From: Marinobacter sp. LQ44
Lineage (GTDB): Bacteria; Pseudomonadota; Gammaproteobacteria; Pseudomonadales; Oleiphilaceae
NCBI RefSeq assembly: GCF_001447155.2
Contig: NZ_CP014754.1
Location: 1-64,000, forward strand
Direction of reading: 5' to 3'
Length of the DNA: 64,000 bases
Shown here: positions 53,763 to 63,872 of the stretch, one piece after another
Layout: each line of letters begins with the position of its first letter
Position numbering within the stretch: the first letter of the stretch is position 1
The notes under the pieces: generated by a model
Databases searched by the model: none
Told to the model about the DNA's origin: nothing
Seen by the model: the letters and a program-made list of their open reading frames with translations, nothing else
Program-made: the position numbers and the translations under genes

Positions 53763-54674
53763 ATGCCCTCCAGGAATAGTGTTGTGCCGTCTTCATCCAA
53801 TGAATTGGTTTCCGTAATCATCCCTTCCTATAATCGTGCAGCCTATATTGAGGCTGCCATTAACTCTGCGCTTGACCAGACTTACGGTCCGGTTGAGGTT
53901 ATTGTCGTGGATGATGGATCGACGGACGGCAGTTACGAAAAGTTACAACAATGGGCAGAACGAGGAGAACTGGTACTTCTGACTCACCCTGAGCGAAGGA
54001 ATCGGGGCCAGTCTGCATCGATTAATCTTGGTATTCAGCAAGCGACCGGTAGCTATATAGCAATCCTAGACAGTGATGACATGTTCGCCAAAGAAAAACT
54101 GGCAGATCAAATGTCGTTCCTGAAAGCTAACCCCGAAACAGGTATGGTTTATGGCCAAGGTCATGCAGTAGATGCTGATGGTAATTTCCTGTTCAAAGTT
54201 CCTGGTGATGGTCATCAGGAACTGAGTGATCCTAACCGGCTACTGCTAGATTGTTACATGGCGCTGCCGGGGGGATCGCTTGTTCGTCGTTCGGTATTTG
54301 AGAAAGCGGGCTTATTTGAGGAGTCTTTTAGGGCTGGCCAGGATCACGATATGGCTATTCGGATCATGGAAGCGACTAAATGCGCTTATTTGCCGAAACT
54401 TGCTTTCTATTACCGCAAACACGACGACTCCATCAGTGTTAAAGGGCTCGAACGTCGCTGGCTTACTGGGCTGGAAATTCTTCGCCGTGCTAATGAACGG
54501 TATCCCTACATGAGAAGCACGATTCGAAAACGCAAAGCGGTGCTTCAATTCAGATTAGGGCAGACCTATTGGCGAGAAAGGCGCAAGGCCAAAGCGTTAC
54601 CGCATCTTATCTCTTCAGGTTTACTTGACCCCACCCGTGCATTGATGGTTCTGATGGGGCGAGAGCAGGTGTAA
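53763..54674 (+). CDS. GT2-family glycosyltransferase
   Basis: A 303-aa GT-A enzyme: VSVIIPSYNRAAYIEAAINSAL near residue 17, VDDGSTDGS near 46-54, then the metal-binding DSDDMFA at about 102. No membrane helices, so it probably acts at the cytoplasmic face. It begins 4 nt after the preceding gene and its stop overlaps the next start by one base. The first 15 residues (MPSRNSVVPSSSNELV) are unusually polar, so the true start could be later. Confidence 0.88.
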   Translation: MPSRNSVVPSSSNELVSVIIPSYNRAAYIEAAINSALDQTYGPVEVIVVDDGSTDGSYEKLQQWAERGELVLLTHPERRNRGQSASINLGIQQATGSYIAILDSDDMFAKEKLADQMSFLKANPETGMVYGQGHAVDADGNFLFKVPGDGHQELSDPNRLLLDCYMALPGGSLVRRSVFEKAGLFEESFRAGQDHDMAIRIMEATKCAYLPKLAFYYRKHDDSISVKGLERRWLTGLEILRRANERYPYMRSTIRKRKAVLQFRLGQTYWRERRKAKALPHLISSGLLDPTRALMVLMGREQV

Positions 54675-55795
54675 TGGATTCCGTACCGCAGCCCATTCTC
54701 TTTGTTATCGACCACTTCCGTAATCCCAATGCTGGTACTGAGGGACAGCTCTTTCAGTTGGTTAAAGGCCTGGATCGAACCAGGTTCAAACCTCACCTGC
54801 TGGTTTTCCGGGATTCGGAGTTTCTTCAGGTCGGCGGATTTCCTTGTGATTACTCGGTTTTGGGACAGCATCGTATTCTTTCTGTGGCTACCTGGTATTC
54901 CCTTTGGCAAACCGCGCGGCGGTACCGAGCTTCTGGTGGCCGCTTGGCTCATGTGTTTTTTAATGATTCCTCGGTCGTCTGTCCGCCGATCTTCCGTTTG
55001 CTTGGCATCGAAACGATTATCTCCAGGCGGGATATGGGGTATTGGTACACCCGCAAGTATCTGGCTCTGTTGAACCTAAGTGGGCGTTTTGTTGCCGCTG
55101 CGATCACCAACAGTCAGGCGGTTAAGGAAGTGACGCTTCGGCATGAGCCTGTTTCTTCAGATAATACCCACGTGATTTACAACGGATACGAATTTGAGGA
55201 CGTGCAACCCTCAATACCTTCCGATCTGCAGGAGTTGCGAGCGGGGAACCCAGATGTAGTATTCGCCGGAATTGTCGCCAACATCCGGCCGATAAAACGG
55301 CTGGAAGATGCGATACGAGCGGTAGGGTTGCTGTCAGGGCAAAGCCCCGCTTTGCATCTGGTTATCATTGGCGATGGTGAGCCCGAGGACCTCAAAGCAA
55401 TGGCAAAAGAGCTGGGAATTGAGGGGCAGGTACACTTCCTGGGCGCGCGTAGCGATGTAAGAGGTTGTCTCGCCGGCCTGGATATCGGCTTGTTATGTTC
55501 TGAATCCGAAGGCTTCTCTAACGCCGTGGTAGAGTATATGCAGGCGGGGTTACCCGTGGTTTGTAGCGCCGTGGGGGGCAATCCGGAAGCCATTGCCCAT
55601 GGAGAAACCGGTTTTTTGTATGGCTGTGGTAATGTAAATGAGTTGGCGGAATGTCTCAGAGCATTGGCTATTGATCGTGATCTCCGTGCCCGTTTGGGAG
55701 AAAATGCAAGCGTTAATGCAAGACAGCGCTTCAGTATGGAAACGATGGTTCGGCAGCATCAGGAAGTTTATGGCTCTCTGCTGAACAAGGAGTAA
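54674..55795 (+). CDS. GT4-family glycosyltransferase
   Basis: A 373-aa GT-B glycosyltransferase with N-terminal FVIDHFRNPNAGTEGQLFQLV, donor segment ANIRPIKRLEDAIRAV and EX7E region SESEGFSNAVVEYMQAGLPVV near 275-295. Nothing in it is odd. It overlaps the GT2 gene by one nucleotide. Confidence 0.88.
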   Translation: MDSVPQPILFVIDHFRNPNAGTEGQLFQLVKGLDRTRFKPHLLVFRDSEFLQVGGFPCDYSVLGQHRILSVATWYSLWQTARRYRASGGRLAHVFFNDSSVVCPPIFRLLGIETIISRRDMGYWYTRKYLALLNLSGRFVAAAITNSQAVKEVTLRHEPVSSDNTHVIYNGYEFEDVQPSIPSDLQELRAGNPDVVFAGIVANIRPIKRLEDAIRAVGLLSGQSPALHLVIIGDGEPEDLKAMAKELGIEGQVHFLGARSDVRGCLAGLDIGLLCSESEGFSNAVVEYMQAGLPVVCSAVGGNPEAIAHGETGFLYGCGNVNELAECLRALAIDRDLRARLGENASVNARQRFSMETMVRQHQEVYGSLLNKE

Positions 55796-55801
55796 TGCAG
55801 T

Positions 55802-56842
55802 ATGGGGTTGTTTTCGAAAACCATTCGCACGCTGGGCCCTTGGGGCGGTTATCAATTAGCTAGACAGATCTGCCGGAACCAACCGCGCATTTTGATGTAT
55901 CACCGGTTCTCCAATCCGCCAGTTAAAGATTGGGCAAGCCCGAAGTACTTTGAACAGCAGGTTCGACACATCAAGGAGAACTATAACTCCTATTCGTTGG
56001 TGGGCTTGATGCAGTACAAACGTGAGCATGGGCATATGCCACGTCACGCCGTTGTCATCACAGTTGATGACGGTTATCGCGATTTTTATCATTATGCGTA
56101 CCCAATCCTAAGGAAATATCAGGTTCCCGCTACACTGTTTGTTACCACCGGCTTTGTAGACCGTAAACTCTGGCTGTGGCCAGATAAGATAACTTGGCTG
56201 TTGAACCAGGTCGACCGGATTCCGGAAACAATAAAGATAGGCGCTTTTTGTAGTGGTTCTGGGCCGGTCAATTTTGAAACTCGTCCGTTCTACTGGCAGC
56301 AGTGGATCACTCACTCACTGTCTTTACCTGACCCTGAAAAGCATTCTTTTATCGATCAGCTTGCTTCCAAGCTAGGAAAGGTATTTCCCCTTTCCATTCC
56401 TCATGAGTTCGAGCCCGTGACTTGGGGTGAGCTTTTAGAAATGCAGGATAATGAAATTGAGATTGGCGGACACACTGTTACTCATCCGTCGCTCGGGCGG
56501 GTAACTGAATCTCAGGCGAGAGAGGAGATCTTTGGTTGCCGAGATACCCTGAATGAAAGGCTGGGAGATCGATATAGAACGTTTTGTTACCCAAATGGGC
56601 AGCCGTCCGATTTCCGGGCTTTTTTGCCGGGCCTTGTTCAAGAAGCTGGATTTCTTGGTGCTGTGACGGCCTTTCCGGATGCTTACGGAACCCGTGATCC
56701 GTTGCTCATGCGTCGCCATGTTAGTGGTGATGACATGTTTCAGTTTTTCAAGTCCGTTTCTGGTGTTGAGTTAGTTGGGTTGAGGCTCCGTAAAGATGTT
56801 CGTATGAGTTTGAGTGGTGTGGTGGCTAGTTATGCCGGTTGA
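55802..56842 (+). CDS. Polysaccharide deacetylase (NodB type), second in the locus
   Basis: A 346-aa NodB-domain protein. The catalytic Asp pair is in VVITVDDGYRDF (near 82) and the metal histidines in EIGGHTVTHPSL (near 222). No signal peptide, which is common in this PEP-CTERM-locus group. It differs from the XrtA-type deacetylase at 43971 in sequence and probably acts on another substituent. The next gene overlaps its end. Confidence 0.85.
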   Translation: MGLFSKTIRTLGPWGGYQLARQICRNQPRILMYHRFSNPPVKDWASPKYFEQQVRHIKENYNSYSLVGLMQYKREHGHMPRHAVVITVDDGYRDFYHYAYPILRKYQVPATLFVTTGFVDRKLWLWPDKITWLLNQVDRIPETIKIGAFCSGSGPVNFETRPFYWQQWITHSLSLPDPEKHSFIDQLASKLGKVFPLSIPHEFEPVTWGELLEMQDNEIEIGGHTVTHPSLGRVTESQAREEIFGCRDTLNERLGDRYRTFCYPNGQPSDFRAFLPGLVQEAGFLGAVTAFPDAYGTRDPLLMRRHVSGDDMFQFFKSVSGVELVGLRLRKDVRMSLSGVVASYAG

Positions 56843-58208
56843 GGGTGTAGCTGCACAGCATCAGACAAAAGTCTCTGATCAGGTGGTCAGCTCATTTACC
56901 TTTGTCTTTTTCCTATATTTCATCCTGGATTTCTTTCTTCGCTTCTCGGTTCGTATACCAGGCTATTCGAATCTGCGTCCCACTTTGGTGGCGGTTGTTA
57001 TTCTTGGGATTCTGCTATTCGTGCAGAGGGAAAAACTGGTCGAGAAGTTTAAGCATCCTGTTTTCAAGCCCGTATTTGTTTTGCTTGCTTACCTAGTAAT
57101 AAGCCTGCCTCTTGTGGAGTGGCCGGGTAGCGTTATCCGAAATAACCTGGATCCTTTTGTTAAAGCTATTGTCTTTTTGTTCTTTACTGCATTGATTGTG
57201 GATACTGGTAAACGACTGGTCTGGTTTGTTGGTGTATTCGTGTTTTGCCAGGTCGTGCGGGTACTTGAGCCGCTATATTTGAATTTGACGCAGGGGTATT
57301 GGGGGAGCTCAACCTATTTGAGTACCAAAGAGTTTGCTAACCGGCTCGCCGGTGCTCCGGCTGACGTGATCAACCCTAACGAACTCGGATTTGTAATCGT
57401 CACGGTAATTCCGTTTTTACACTATCTCCTATGGACGGGCAGGTGGAAGCTGAAAGCTATTTATCTGGTTTTGATGCCATTATTGTTGTACGCCCTGATT
57501 TTAACGATGTCGCGTGGTGCGTTCCTTGCATTGATGGTCGTCAGCTTTTTTATTTTCAAAGAATCTCGGCACAAGACGGCTCTAGTTGGGGTGGCCGTAA
57601 TGGCGATTGTGGCAGCATTTTCCGTGATGACGCCCGTTCAGAAAGAGCGTTATCTCTCAATTATTGACCGTGATGTTGAGGGCGGCGCATCCGCCGAAGG
57701 CCGTATTCAGGGGATGATCCGGGAGTTCCAGCTTGGGCTGACCCGGCCTGTCGTGGGTCATGGACTTGGCACAACGGGGGAAACAAAAGCAAACAAATTG
57801 GGACGACGCCAGGCAAGCCACAATCTATATGCTGAGCTTTTGATTGAGATAGGGGTTGTCGGCTTTGCCATCTTCTTAGCGTTTTTGGTTCGGGCTTTCA
57901 AACAATTGAAACTTCTTCAGGTTGCGTTTGGGAGGGCTGAGCGGACAGATGCGTCGTTCTATGAAAATCTCAATAAAGTATTGATTTGTCTGTTTTGGAT
58001 GTATGCGGTGTATAGCCTCAACTACTGGGGGCTGTCTCAGTACTACTGGTATCTGTTCGGTGGTTTGACCATCGCGTTGGGTCGTCTGGCAATGTCAGGA
58101 GAATCGGCGCCAACGCCTGCAGGGGGATTAGCCATTATCGAATCTAAAGAAAATGGGCGATTCACCCTTGCGGAAAAACTGCGGGACGGCCGGCATCATT
58201 TCAGTTGA
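56832..58208 (+). CDS. O-antigen ligase/polymerase-like membrane protein
   Basis: A 458-aa polytopic protein with about ten hydrophobic helices. It carries the family hallmark SRGAFLALMVVSFF and a periplasmic loop ending ASHNLYAELLIEIGV, typical of Wzy_C/O-antigen ligase proteins. It may polymerise repeat units in the periplasm. An in-frame ATG at 56814 would add six residues; the ATG at 56832 overlaps the deacetylase stop and is preferred. No strong ribosome site at either. Confidence 0.85.
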   Translation: MPVEGVAAQHQTKVSDQVVSSFTFVFFLYFILDFFLRFSVRIPGYSNLRPTLVAVVILGILLFVQREKLVEKFKHPVFKPVFVLLAYLVISLPLVEWPGSVIRNNLDPFVKAIVFLFFTALIVDTGKRLVWFVGVFVFCQVVRVLEPLYLNLTQGYWGSSTYLSTKEFANRLAGAPADVINPNELGFVIVTVIPFLHYLLWTGRWKLKAIYLVLMPLLLYALILTMSRGAFLALMVVSFFIFKESRHKTALVGVAVMAIVAAFSVMTPVQKERYLSIIDRDVEGGASAEGRIQGMIREFQLGLTRPVVGHGLGTTGETKANKLGRRQASHNLYAELLIEIGVVGFAIFLAFLVRAFKQLKLLQVAFGRAERTDASFYENLNKVLICLFWMYAVYSLNYWGLSQYYWYLFGGLTIALGRLAMSGESAPTPAGGLAIIESKENGRFTLAEKLRDGRHHFS

Positions 58209-58259
58209 TACGGAACGCGAGATTAAGGACGACTTAATGAAATCATGGATGTTTAACGT

Positions 58260-59384
58260 ATGAACGTTTTAATGACTGCACTCCAGCCCGGGGGTGGAAT
58301 TCGGACGTTTTTCAGGTACATATACAGCCAGCCGGATTTCAAGGACGATACCTTTACGCTGATCGCACCAGACGCTGACGGGAATCTGTCAGGGTTTCTG
58401 AAGGCTCATGTTGGGCAGGACCGGTTCCGTGGAATTTCGATCCATAGTGGGAAATTGGAGTTTGTTCGAAGGGTTCGATCTACAGTTGCTGCGGATGCTT
58501 TTGATTTGGTCCATTCCCATGGTTTCAGTGCTGGCTTGCTTACGCAGTTAGCAATAACAGCCAGAAAATCTCCGCCCCATTTGATGACGGCCCATGATGT
58601 TTTTCTCCATTCGCAATTTACCGGGTGGAAAGGAAAGGCACGTAAATTGGCCATGGCGCAGCTTTTTAGCCGAATAGACAGTATTCACACCGTAACAGAG
58701 GATGCGACCGGAAACTTCACTACTTTTTTTCCGGGTGTTCGCGCAGATCGTTTAAAGCCGATCCTGCATGGCGTGGATACGGAGTTTTTCAGCCAGGGTG
58801 AGCCAGCAGAGCTTCGTTCCGAACTTGGAATACCAGCCTCGACGCCGCTTATTGGTTTTTTTGGCCGGTTTATGGGGCAGAAGGGCTTTCGTACTCTTGT
58901 GGATGCAATATTGGCAATAAAACAAGAGGGTATCGAGCCGTTGCCCCGTGTTCTGACTTTTGGTTGGGGTGGGTTTATTCGTGAGGACTACGAGTACCTG
59001 ACGAATTTGGGATTGGCGGACCAGTTCGTTCAAATGCCTGCAACCGACAACATGCCCGCCATGATAAAAGCAGTCGATATGGTTGTGATGCCGTCCCGTT
59101 GGGAGGCTTGTGGCTTGTTGGCGATGGAGGTACTTTCGGCCGGTGTTCCCTTGCTATCTACGGATTGCATCGGTCTGCGAGAGGTGGTTGCGGGCTCGCC
59201 CACCCGGATTTTTTCGCCTGGCAGCGCTGAAGGGCTCGCAGCCGCTATAAAAGCGGAGATCGCAAACCCGAGCAGAGACCGCTTTATGGATTACCAGCCA
59301 ATTGCCGTGGAACGTTTTCATATTGGTCGCCCGGCTGCTGAGTTGCGGGCGCTCTACGACGAGCTGGTTGGCCAAACTTCATGA
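58260..59384 (+). CDS. GT4-family glycosyltransferase
   Basis: A 374-aa GT-B glycosyltransferase with N-terminal LQPGGGIRTFFRYIY, donor segment GFFGRFMGQKGFRTLVDAI and the acceptor-site segment PSRWEACGLLAMEVLSAGVPLL near 279-300. Its stop overlaps the flippase start by 4 nt, so the two are coupled. Base composition is returning to the GC-rich local norm here. Confidence 0.88.
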   Translation: MNVLMTALQPGGGIRTFFRYIYSQPDFKDDTFTLIAPDADGNLSGFLKAHVGQDRFRGISIHSGKLEFVRRVRSTVAADAFDLVHSHGFSAGLLTQLAITARKSPPHLMTAHDVFLHSQFTGWKGKARKLAMAQLFSRIDSIHTVTEDATGNFTTFFPGVRADRLKPILHGVDTEFFSQGEPAELRSELGIPASTPLIGFFGRFMGQKGFRTLVDAILAIKQEGIEPLPRVLTFGWGGFIREDYEYLTNLGLADQFVQMPATDNMPAMIKAVDMVVMPSRWEACGLLAMEVLSAGVPLLSTDCIGLREVVAGSPTRIFSPGSAEGLAAAIKAEIANPSRDRFMDYQPIAVERFHIGRPAAELRALYDELVGQTS

Positions 59385-60895
59385 TTCGTACTCTGTTCGT
59401 CAACACTGGTTCCAACGTTCTGGTCATGTTCGTAAAGCTGGTCATTACTTTCATTATGACCCCCGTATTTGTCCACAATCTGGGCAAATACGATTACGGC
59501 CTGTGGGAGATGATTGGTGCGGTTATCGGGTACATGGGCATCCTCGATCTTGGCCTTCGCCCCGCTATCAGCCGTTATGCCGCCAGGCACCAGGCAGAGA
59601 ACGATGAAACCGCGCTTCAGTCTGTCTACATGTCGGCGCTCGCCTTCATGGCGCTGGTTGGGGTGTTGCTGTTCGTGTTCTTTTTCTCGTGGGGATATTG
59701 GTTTGGCGGTACGCTGGCGCCGGAGGGTGAGGCCCATCAGAAGTACACGTTGTTTCTGATTATTATTGGCGCCTACCTGCTGATTTCCTTTCCGGGGTAC
59801 GTGGCAGAAAGCTACCTTGAAGGCTTCCAGAAGTATTATCTGAAAAACAACATTACCATTGTGAACTCGGTGGTTGGCTCGGTACTTTTGTATAGCCTGA
59901 TTACACCGGAAAACGGATTGGTGCTTCTCGCGGGTATTAATGCCATTGGTCTTACGGTGAAGTATCTGCTGTTTATGTGGATTCTTTCGCGCCCAGCCTA
60001 CGGTGCCATTCGTGCACAATGGGGGATGTTTTCCTGGGTACGGTTGCGGGAGCTTATCGTATTCGGGTTCAAGTCCTTTGTTCAGGGTATAGCAACCCGT
60101 GTTGAGAACGCGACAGACGTTCTGGTCATCGGATTGATTCTGGGGCCGGCTATGGTGCCGTTTTACAGCATACCCGCAAACCTGACGCAACACATTCGCG
60201 GACTGGGCTGGACGCTGACTCACGCTTTCATGCCCCTGTTCAGTGGGTTAAGTGCCAAAGCGGAGGATGCGATGATCCGGCGGGTATTCCTGGTGTCATC
60301 GCGGTACGTGGTGAGCATCTTGATGGCAATGGGGACCGGCGCATTGCTATTGGGGGTTCCTTTTATCAATGTTTGGCTGGGCCCGGAATTTGGCGAGAAG
60401 GCCAAGTACCTGATTGTTTTTCTGGTAATGTTTACCATTCTTCCGTTTATCAATCCGTTTGCCAGCCGTTATCTCACGGCGATTAACAAGCATGGTATTT
60501 TTGCCAGGCTTACCCCCATTGCTGCCATTATGAATATTGGGCTGAGCCTGGTTCTGGTGCACCCTTATGGTCTGGAGGGTGTGGCCTTTGCCTCCGTGGT
60601 ACCGGGGCTGATCTTTGTACCTTTGTATCTCCGTTATACCTGTAAGCACTTGGAGCTCCCGGTTTGGGATTATCTCCGTGTGTCTGTGCTGCCCGCATTT
60701 GTGCCTGCCGGGATCATGGCATTGATTCTGTTGGGTATGGGGGAGTATCTGATCTACGATTCCTACGCTGATATTGTTGCCGGTGCACTTCTGAGCAGTC
60801 TTGCCTGGCTTGTGGCGTTTTGGTTACTGGTGTTAAACAGGGAAGAGCGAACGTATCTGGGTGTCCGGATTGCTCGCATGGCGGGAAGGAAATAA
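59381..60895 (+). CDS. Oligosaccharide flippase (Wzx-like)
   Basis: A 504-aa inner-membrane protein of the MATE-like polysaccharide flippase superfamily with about fourteen hydrophobic helices. Characteristic is an N-terminal KLVITFIMTPVFVHNLGKYDYGLWEM region. It should move lipid-linked repeat units across the inner membrane for the polymerase. It ends 3 nt before asnB. Confidence 0.88.
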   Translation: MIRTLFVNTGSNVLVMFVKLVITFIMTPVFVHNLGKYDYGLWEMIGAVIGYMGILDLGLRPAISRYAARHQAENDETALQSVYMSALAFMALVGVLLFVFFFSWGYWFGGTLAPEGEAHQKYTLFLIIIGAYLLISFPGYVAESYLEGFQKYYLKNNITIVNSVVGSVLLYSLITPENGLVLLAGINAIGLTVKYLLFMWILSRPAYGAIRAQWGMFSWVRLRELIVFGFKSFVQGIATRVENATDVLVIGLILGPAMVPFYSIPANLTQHIRGLGWTLTHAFMPLFSGLSAKAEDAMIRRVFLVSSRYVVSILMAMGTGALLLGVPFINVWLGPEFGEKAKYLIVFLVMFTILPFINPFASRYLTAINKHGIFARLTPIAAIMNIGLSLVLVHPYGLEGVAFASVVPGLIFVPLYLRYTCKHLELPVWDYLRVSVLPAFVPAGIMALILLGMGEYLIYDSYADIVAGALLSSLAWLVAFWLLVLNREERTYLGVRIARMAGRK

Positions 60896-60898
60896 CGG

Positions 60899-62827
60899 AT
60901 GTGTGGTTTTGCCGGATTTGTCAGCAAGGAAAGTGTCGCTGAGCCTGAGCAGGTGCTCTCTGACATGGGGCGGGCTATTGCGCATCGGGGGCCCGATGAT
61001 GCAGGCGTCTGGCACCACCCCGGCCTGGGTGCGGGCCTTGTACACCGCCGTTTGTCCATTCAGGATCTGTCCCCCGCTGGTGCCCAGCCAATGGCGTCTG
61101 CCGGTGGGCGATATGTCATCGCGTTCAATGGCGAAGTCTACAACTTCAGGCAGCTTCACTCGGAACTCGTCAAGCTGGGTTGCCAGTTCCGTGGTCACTC
61201 AGACACCGAAGTCATGCTACATGCTATTGAGCAGTGGGGGTTGGCGCCCAGTCTGGCCAGGTTCTCCGGAATGTTTGCGTTCGCTCTGATTGATCTTCAA
61301 GAGAAAACCTTGGTACTTGCACGGGATCGCATGGGCGAAAAGCCCCTTTATTACGGTTATCAGGGAAACGTTCTGCTGTTCGGCTCGGAGTTGAAAGCGC
61401 TGCGCGCTCATCCGGCCTGGCAAGGTGGTGTGGACCAACAGGCGCTGGCGTTGTTGTTGCGCCATAACGTCATTCCAGCCCCCTGGAGCATTCACAAAGG
61501 TATTTTCAAGTTACCTCCTGCCTCAATGGTGACTTTCCAGCTGAACGCGGGGCACAGCAACCCTTTGCCGGAGCCCGAGCGATACTGGCAACTGGAAGAG
61601 TGTTTTGTTGAGAGCCCCATGGGCAGCTTTGACGAGGCCAGTCGTCATTTGGAATCTCTCCTTGGCGATGTAATTGAAGATCAGATGGTGTCGGATGTGC
61701 CGTTGGGCGCCTTCTTGTCTGGCGGCATTGATTCTTCAACGGTTGTGGCGCTGATGCAGGCAAGGGCAACGCAGCGGGTTAAAACCTTCAGTATCGGGTT
61801 TGATGAGGCCGGCTTTAATGAGGCGGAACACGCCGCCGAAGTGGCCCGCCATCTGGGTACTGAGCATACTGAGTTGTATGTCACTCCGAAAGATGCACTG
61901 GGTCTCGTGCCCAGGCTGCCTGAACTTTACGATGAGCCGTTTGCAGACTCCTCCCAGCTGCCAACTTACCTGGTCAGCGAGATGACACGGAAACACGTTA
62001 CGGTGGCTTTGTCCGGAGACGGCGGAGATGAGCTTTTCTGTGGTTATACCCGCTACCCTTCAGTGCTGTCCCGGTGGCAAGGTCGCAACAGCCTCTCCGG
62101 CCTTGGGAGGCGAGCAGCGGCCGCCTTGCCCGAATCTTTGTCGGCAGCGGCTATCAGGGCACTCGTTCCCTCTCAACGTGGTCGTTCCGGGCTTGCGATA
62201 CGCCATCGCCTGAAGGCGGAGCGGGCGTTGGCCCTGTCATCAAGTGTATCCGAGTTCTATCGCCAGTCCGTTTCATTCTGGGCGGAGCCGGAATGTTTCC
62301 GACAGGCAGTTCGCGAGCCCACCTATGGATTAACCCGGCCTTTACCTCCCGGAATTCCAGATGAGAGTCTGAAAACGCTGATGTGGCGGGATCTTAACTG
62401 GTACCTGCCGGATGACATTCTGGTTAAGGTGGACCGCGCAGCGATGGCCTGCAGCCTGGAAACGCGGATTCCCATGCTGGACCCGAAAGTGGTGGCCTTC
62501 GCGCTCTCGCTGCCGTTGGACTATAACCTGAAAGGTGGAGTAGGAAAGCAGGTGCTGCGCAGTGTGCTGTTCCGGCACGTGCCTCGTGAGCTGGTGGATC
62601 GTCCGAAGCAGGGTTTTGCAGTGCCGGTCGGGCAGTGGTTGCGTGGCCCACTTCGGCCATGGGCGGAGTCGCTGTTTGCACCGTCCTTGTTTGGCAAGCA
62701 GGACCTCCTCGATGCGTCTGTTGTAAACGCTTATTGGCAAGAGCACTTGCGGGGCAGGGAAGATTATTCTGCAGAGCTCTGGGGCATTCTGATGTTCCTG
62801 GCCTGGTTGGAGCACACTGGTGGCTGA
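60899..62827 (+). CDS. Asparagine synthase-like glutamine amidotransferase
   Basis: A 642-aa AsnB-type enzyme. N-terminal nucleophile Cys2 follows the start (MCGFAGFV), with the glutaminase domain to about 215 (AHRGPDDAG, FNGEVYNF). The synthetase domain then holds the ATP loop LSGGIDSSTV near 280 and SGDGGDELFCGY near 376. Such proteins in exopolysaccharide loci can amidate sugar carboxyl groups (such as uronic acids). Its similarity to bona fide asparagine synthase means that role cannot be excluded. It overlaps the next gene by 8 nt. Confidence 0.88.
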   Translation: MCGFAGFVSKESVAEPEQVLSDMGRAIAHRGPDDAGVWHHPGLGAGLVHRRLSIQDLSPAGAQPMASAGGRYVIAFNGEVYNFRQLHSELVKLGCQFRGHSDTEVMLHAIEQWGLAPSLARFSGMFAFALIDLQEKTLVLARDRMGEKPLYYGYQGNVLLFGSELKALRAHPAWQGGVDQQALALLLRHNVIPAPWSIHKGIFKLPPASMVTFQLNAGHSNPLPEPERYWQLEECFVESPMGSFDEASRHLESLLGDVIEDQMVSDVPLGAFLSGGIDSSTVVALMQARATQRVKTFSIGFDEAGFNEAEHAAEVARHLGTEHTELYVTPKDALGLVPRLPELYDEPFADSSQLPTYLVSEMTRKHVTVALSGDGGDELFCGYTRYPSVLSRWQGRNSLSGLGRRAAAALPESLSAAAIRALVPSQRGRSGLAIRHRLKAERALALSSSVSEFYRQSVSFWAEPECFRQAVREPTYGLTRPLPPGIPDESLKTLMWRDLNWYLPDDILVKVDRAAMACSLETRIPMLDPKVVAFALSLPLDYNLKGGVGKQVLRSVLFRHVPRELVDRPKQGFAVPVGQWLRGPLRPWAESLFAPSLFGKQDLLDASVVNAYWQEHLRGREDYSAELWGILMFLAWLEHTGG

Positions 62828-63872
62828 AATCACACCCTACAACGATGAACTACACCGGGCGCAGATTCTGGACCTGTTCTCGGATGTCGCTTTCAAGGGC
62901 GACATCTGGAAGTACCAGTTTGTTGAGAACCCCGGCGCCGTTAACCGGGGTTTTGATCCAGTCGTCGCTGTTGATCAGGGGCGGGTGATCGGGTTCAACG
63001 GGGTCGTGCCCGTGTCCATTATCTGGAGGGGCCAACCTATAAACGCCATGTGGAGTTGTGACTTCAAGGTTCGTTCAGATTATCGGGGCAAAGGCGTAGG
63101 TCGGCTGATTAAGGAAGATTTGGCGAAGAAGTCCCCGGTGCTGATGTCCTTCGGCATCAGCCCCGTGGCAGCGATTGTGTTGGAACGCATGGGTTGGCAT
63201 GCGAACCACGACGTGCATTTCCTCAAACGGATATGCAAGCCCCGATCACTCAGGGACGTCGCTTTGATGGTCTATCAGTTTCTTGGCCGGCTTGGCGCCT
63301 CTACCATATCCCAACCCGGGTATGAATCTCGTACTTGTGACGAGCTCCCTGCGCCAAAGGACGTAAATGGCCTCTGGCAAAGGAGTATGGGCGGTTACGA
63401 TAAAACCGTAGTCCGGGATTGGCGCTACCTGGATTGGCGATACCAGAAGCACCCGCTTGCGGAATACAAGTTTATTGAAATTCTCACCCCGGAGGGGCAG
63501 CTTGCGGCTATCGGTGTTGTTCGGGTGGACCAGCAACAGGCTCGCCTGGTGGATTACCTTGGGCCAGCCAAGGCGCTGCCACTCAAGTATTTTCTGGTGA
63601 AAACCATGTTATCGACCTGGCCCGACCTGGCTGCCTATTCGGCTATGACCTCTGATGCAGAATTCAAGCAGGCGATGAGGTCTCTGGGTTTCTATCAAGG
63701 GCGCGAACAGCCGCGTTTCTTTGTCTGGGCTTCACCGCAAATGTCTGATGGCTCGAATCCTGGCCCGTGCAACCAGGGCTGGTTCATTATGGGCGGAGAC
63801 TCTGATGGAGAATTGCTGCAGTCGGCCCGGGAATCCTGGAATCATCAAATTACAAACAGGGACGACGTTTGA
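62820..63872 (+). CDS. GNAT-fold N-acetyltransferase
   Basis: A 350-aa protein with GNAT motif A VRSDYRGKGVGRLIKED near residues 81-97, plus a C-terminal half (WRYLDWRYQKHPL near 202-214) typical of exopolysaccharide-locus GNAT proteins. The GTG start overlaps the end of asnB. It could acetylate an amino sugar of the repeat unit or another small metabolite. No signal peptide. Confidence 0.78.
   Translation: MAEITPYNDELHRAQILDLFSDVAFKGDIWKYQFVENPGAVNRGFDPVVAVDQGRVIGFNGVVPVSIIWRGQPINAMWSCDFKVRSDYRGKGVGRLIKEDLAKKSPVLMSFGISPVAAIVLERMGWHANHDVHFLKRICKPRSLRDVALMVYQFLGRLGASTISQPGYESRTCDELPAPKDVNGLWQRSMGGYDKTVVRDWRYLDWRYQKHPLAEYKFIEILTPEGQLAAIGVVRVDQQQARLVDYLGPAKALPLKYFLVKTMLSTWPDLAAYSAMTSDAEFKQAMRSLGFYQGREQPRFFVWASPQMSDGSNPGPCNQGWFIMGGDSDGELLQSARESWNHQITNRDDV

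Noticed and set aside
59354..60223. Minus-strand 289-codon frame opposite the flippase gene
   Set aside because: Basic, low-complexity shadow of a membrane protein gene.
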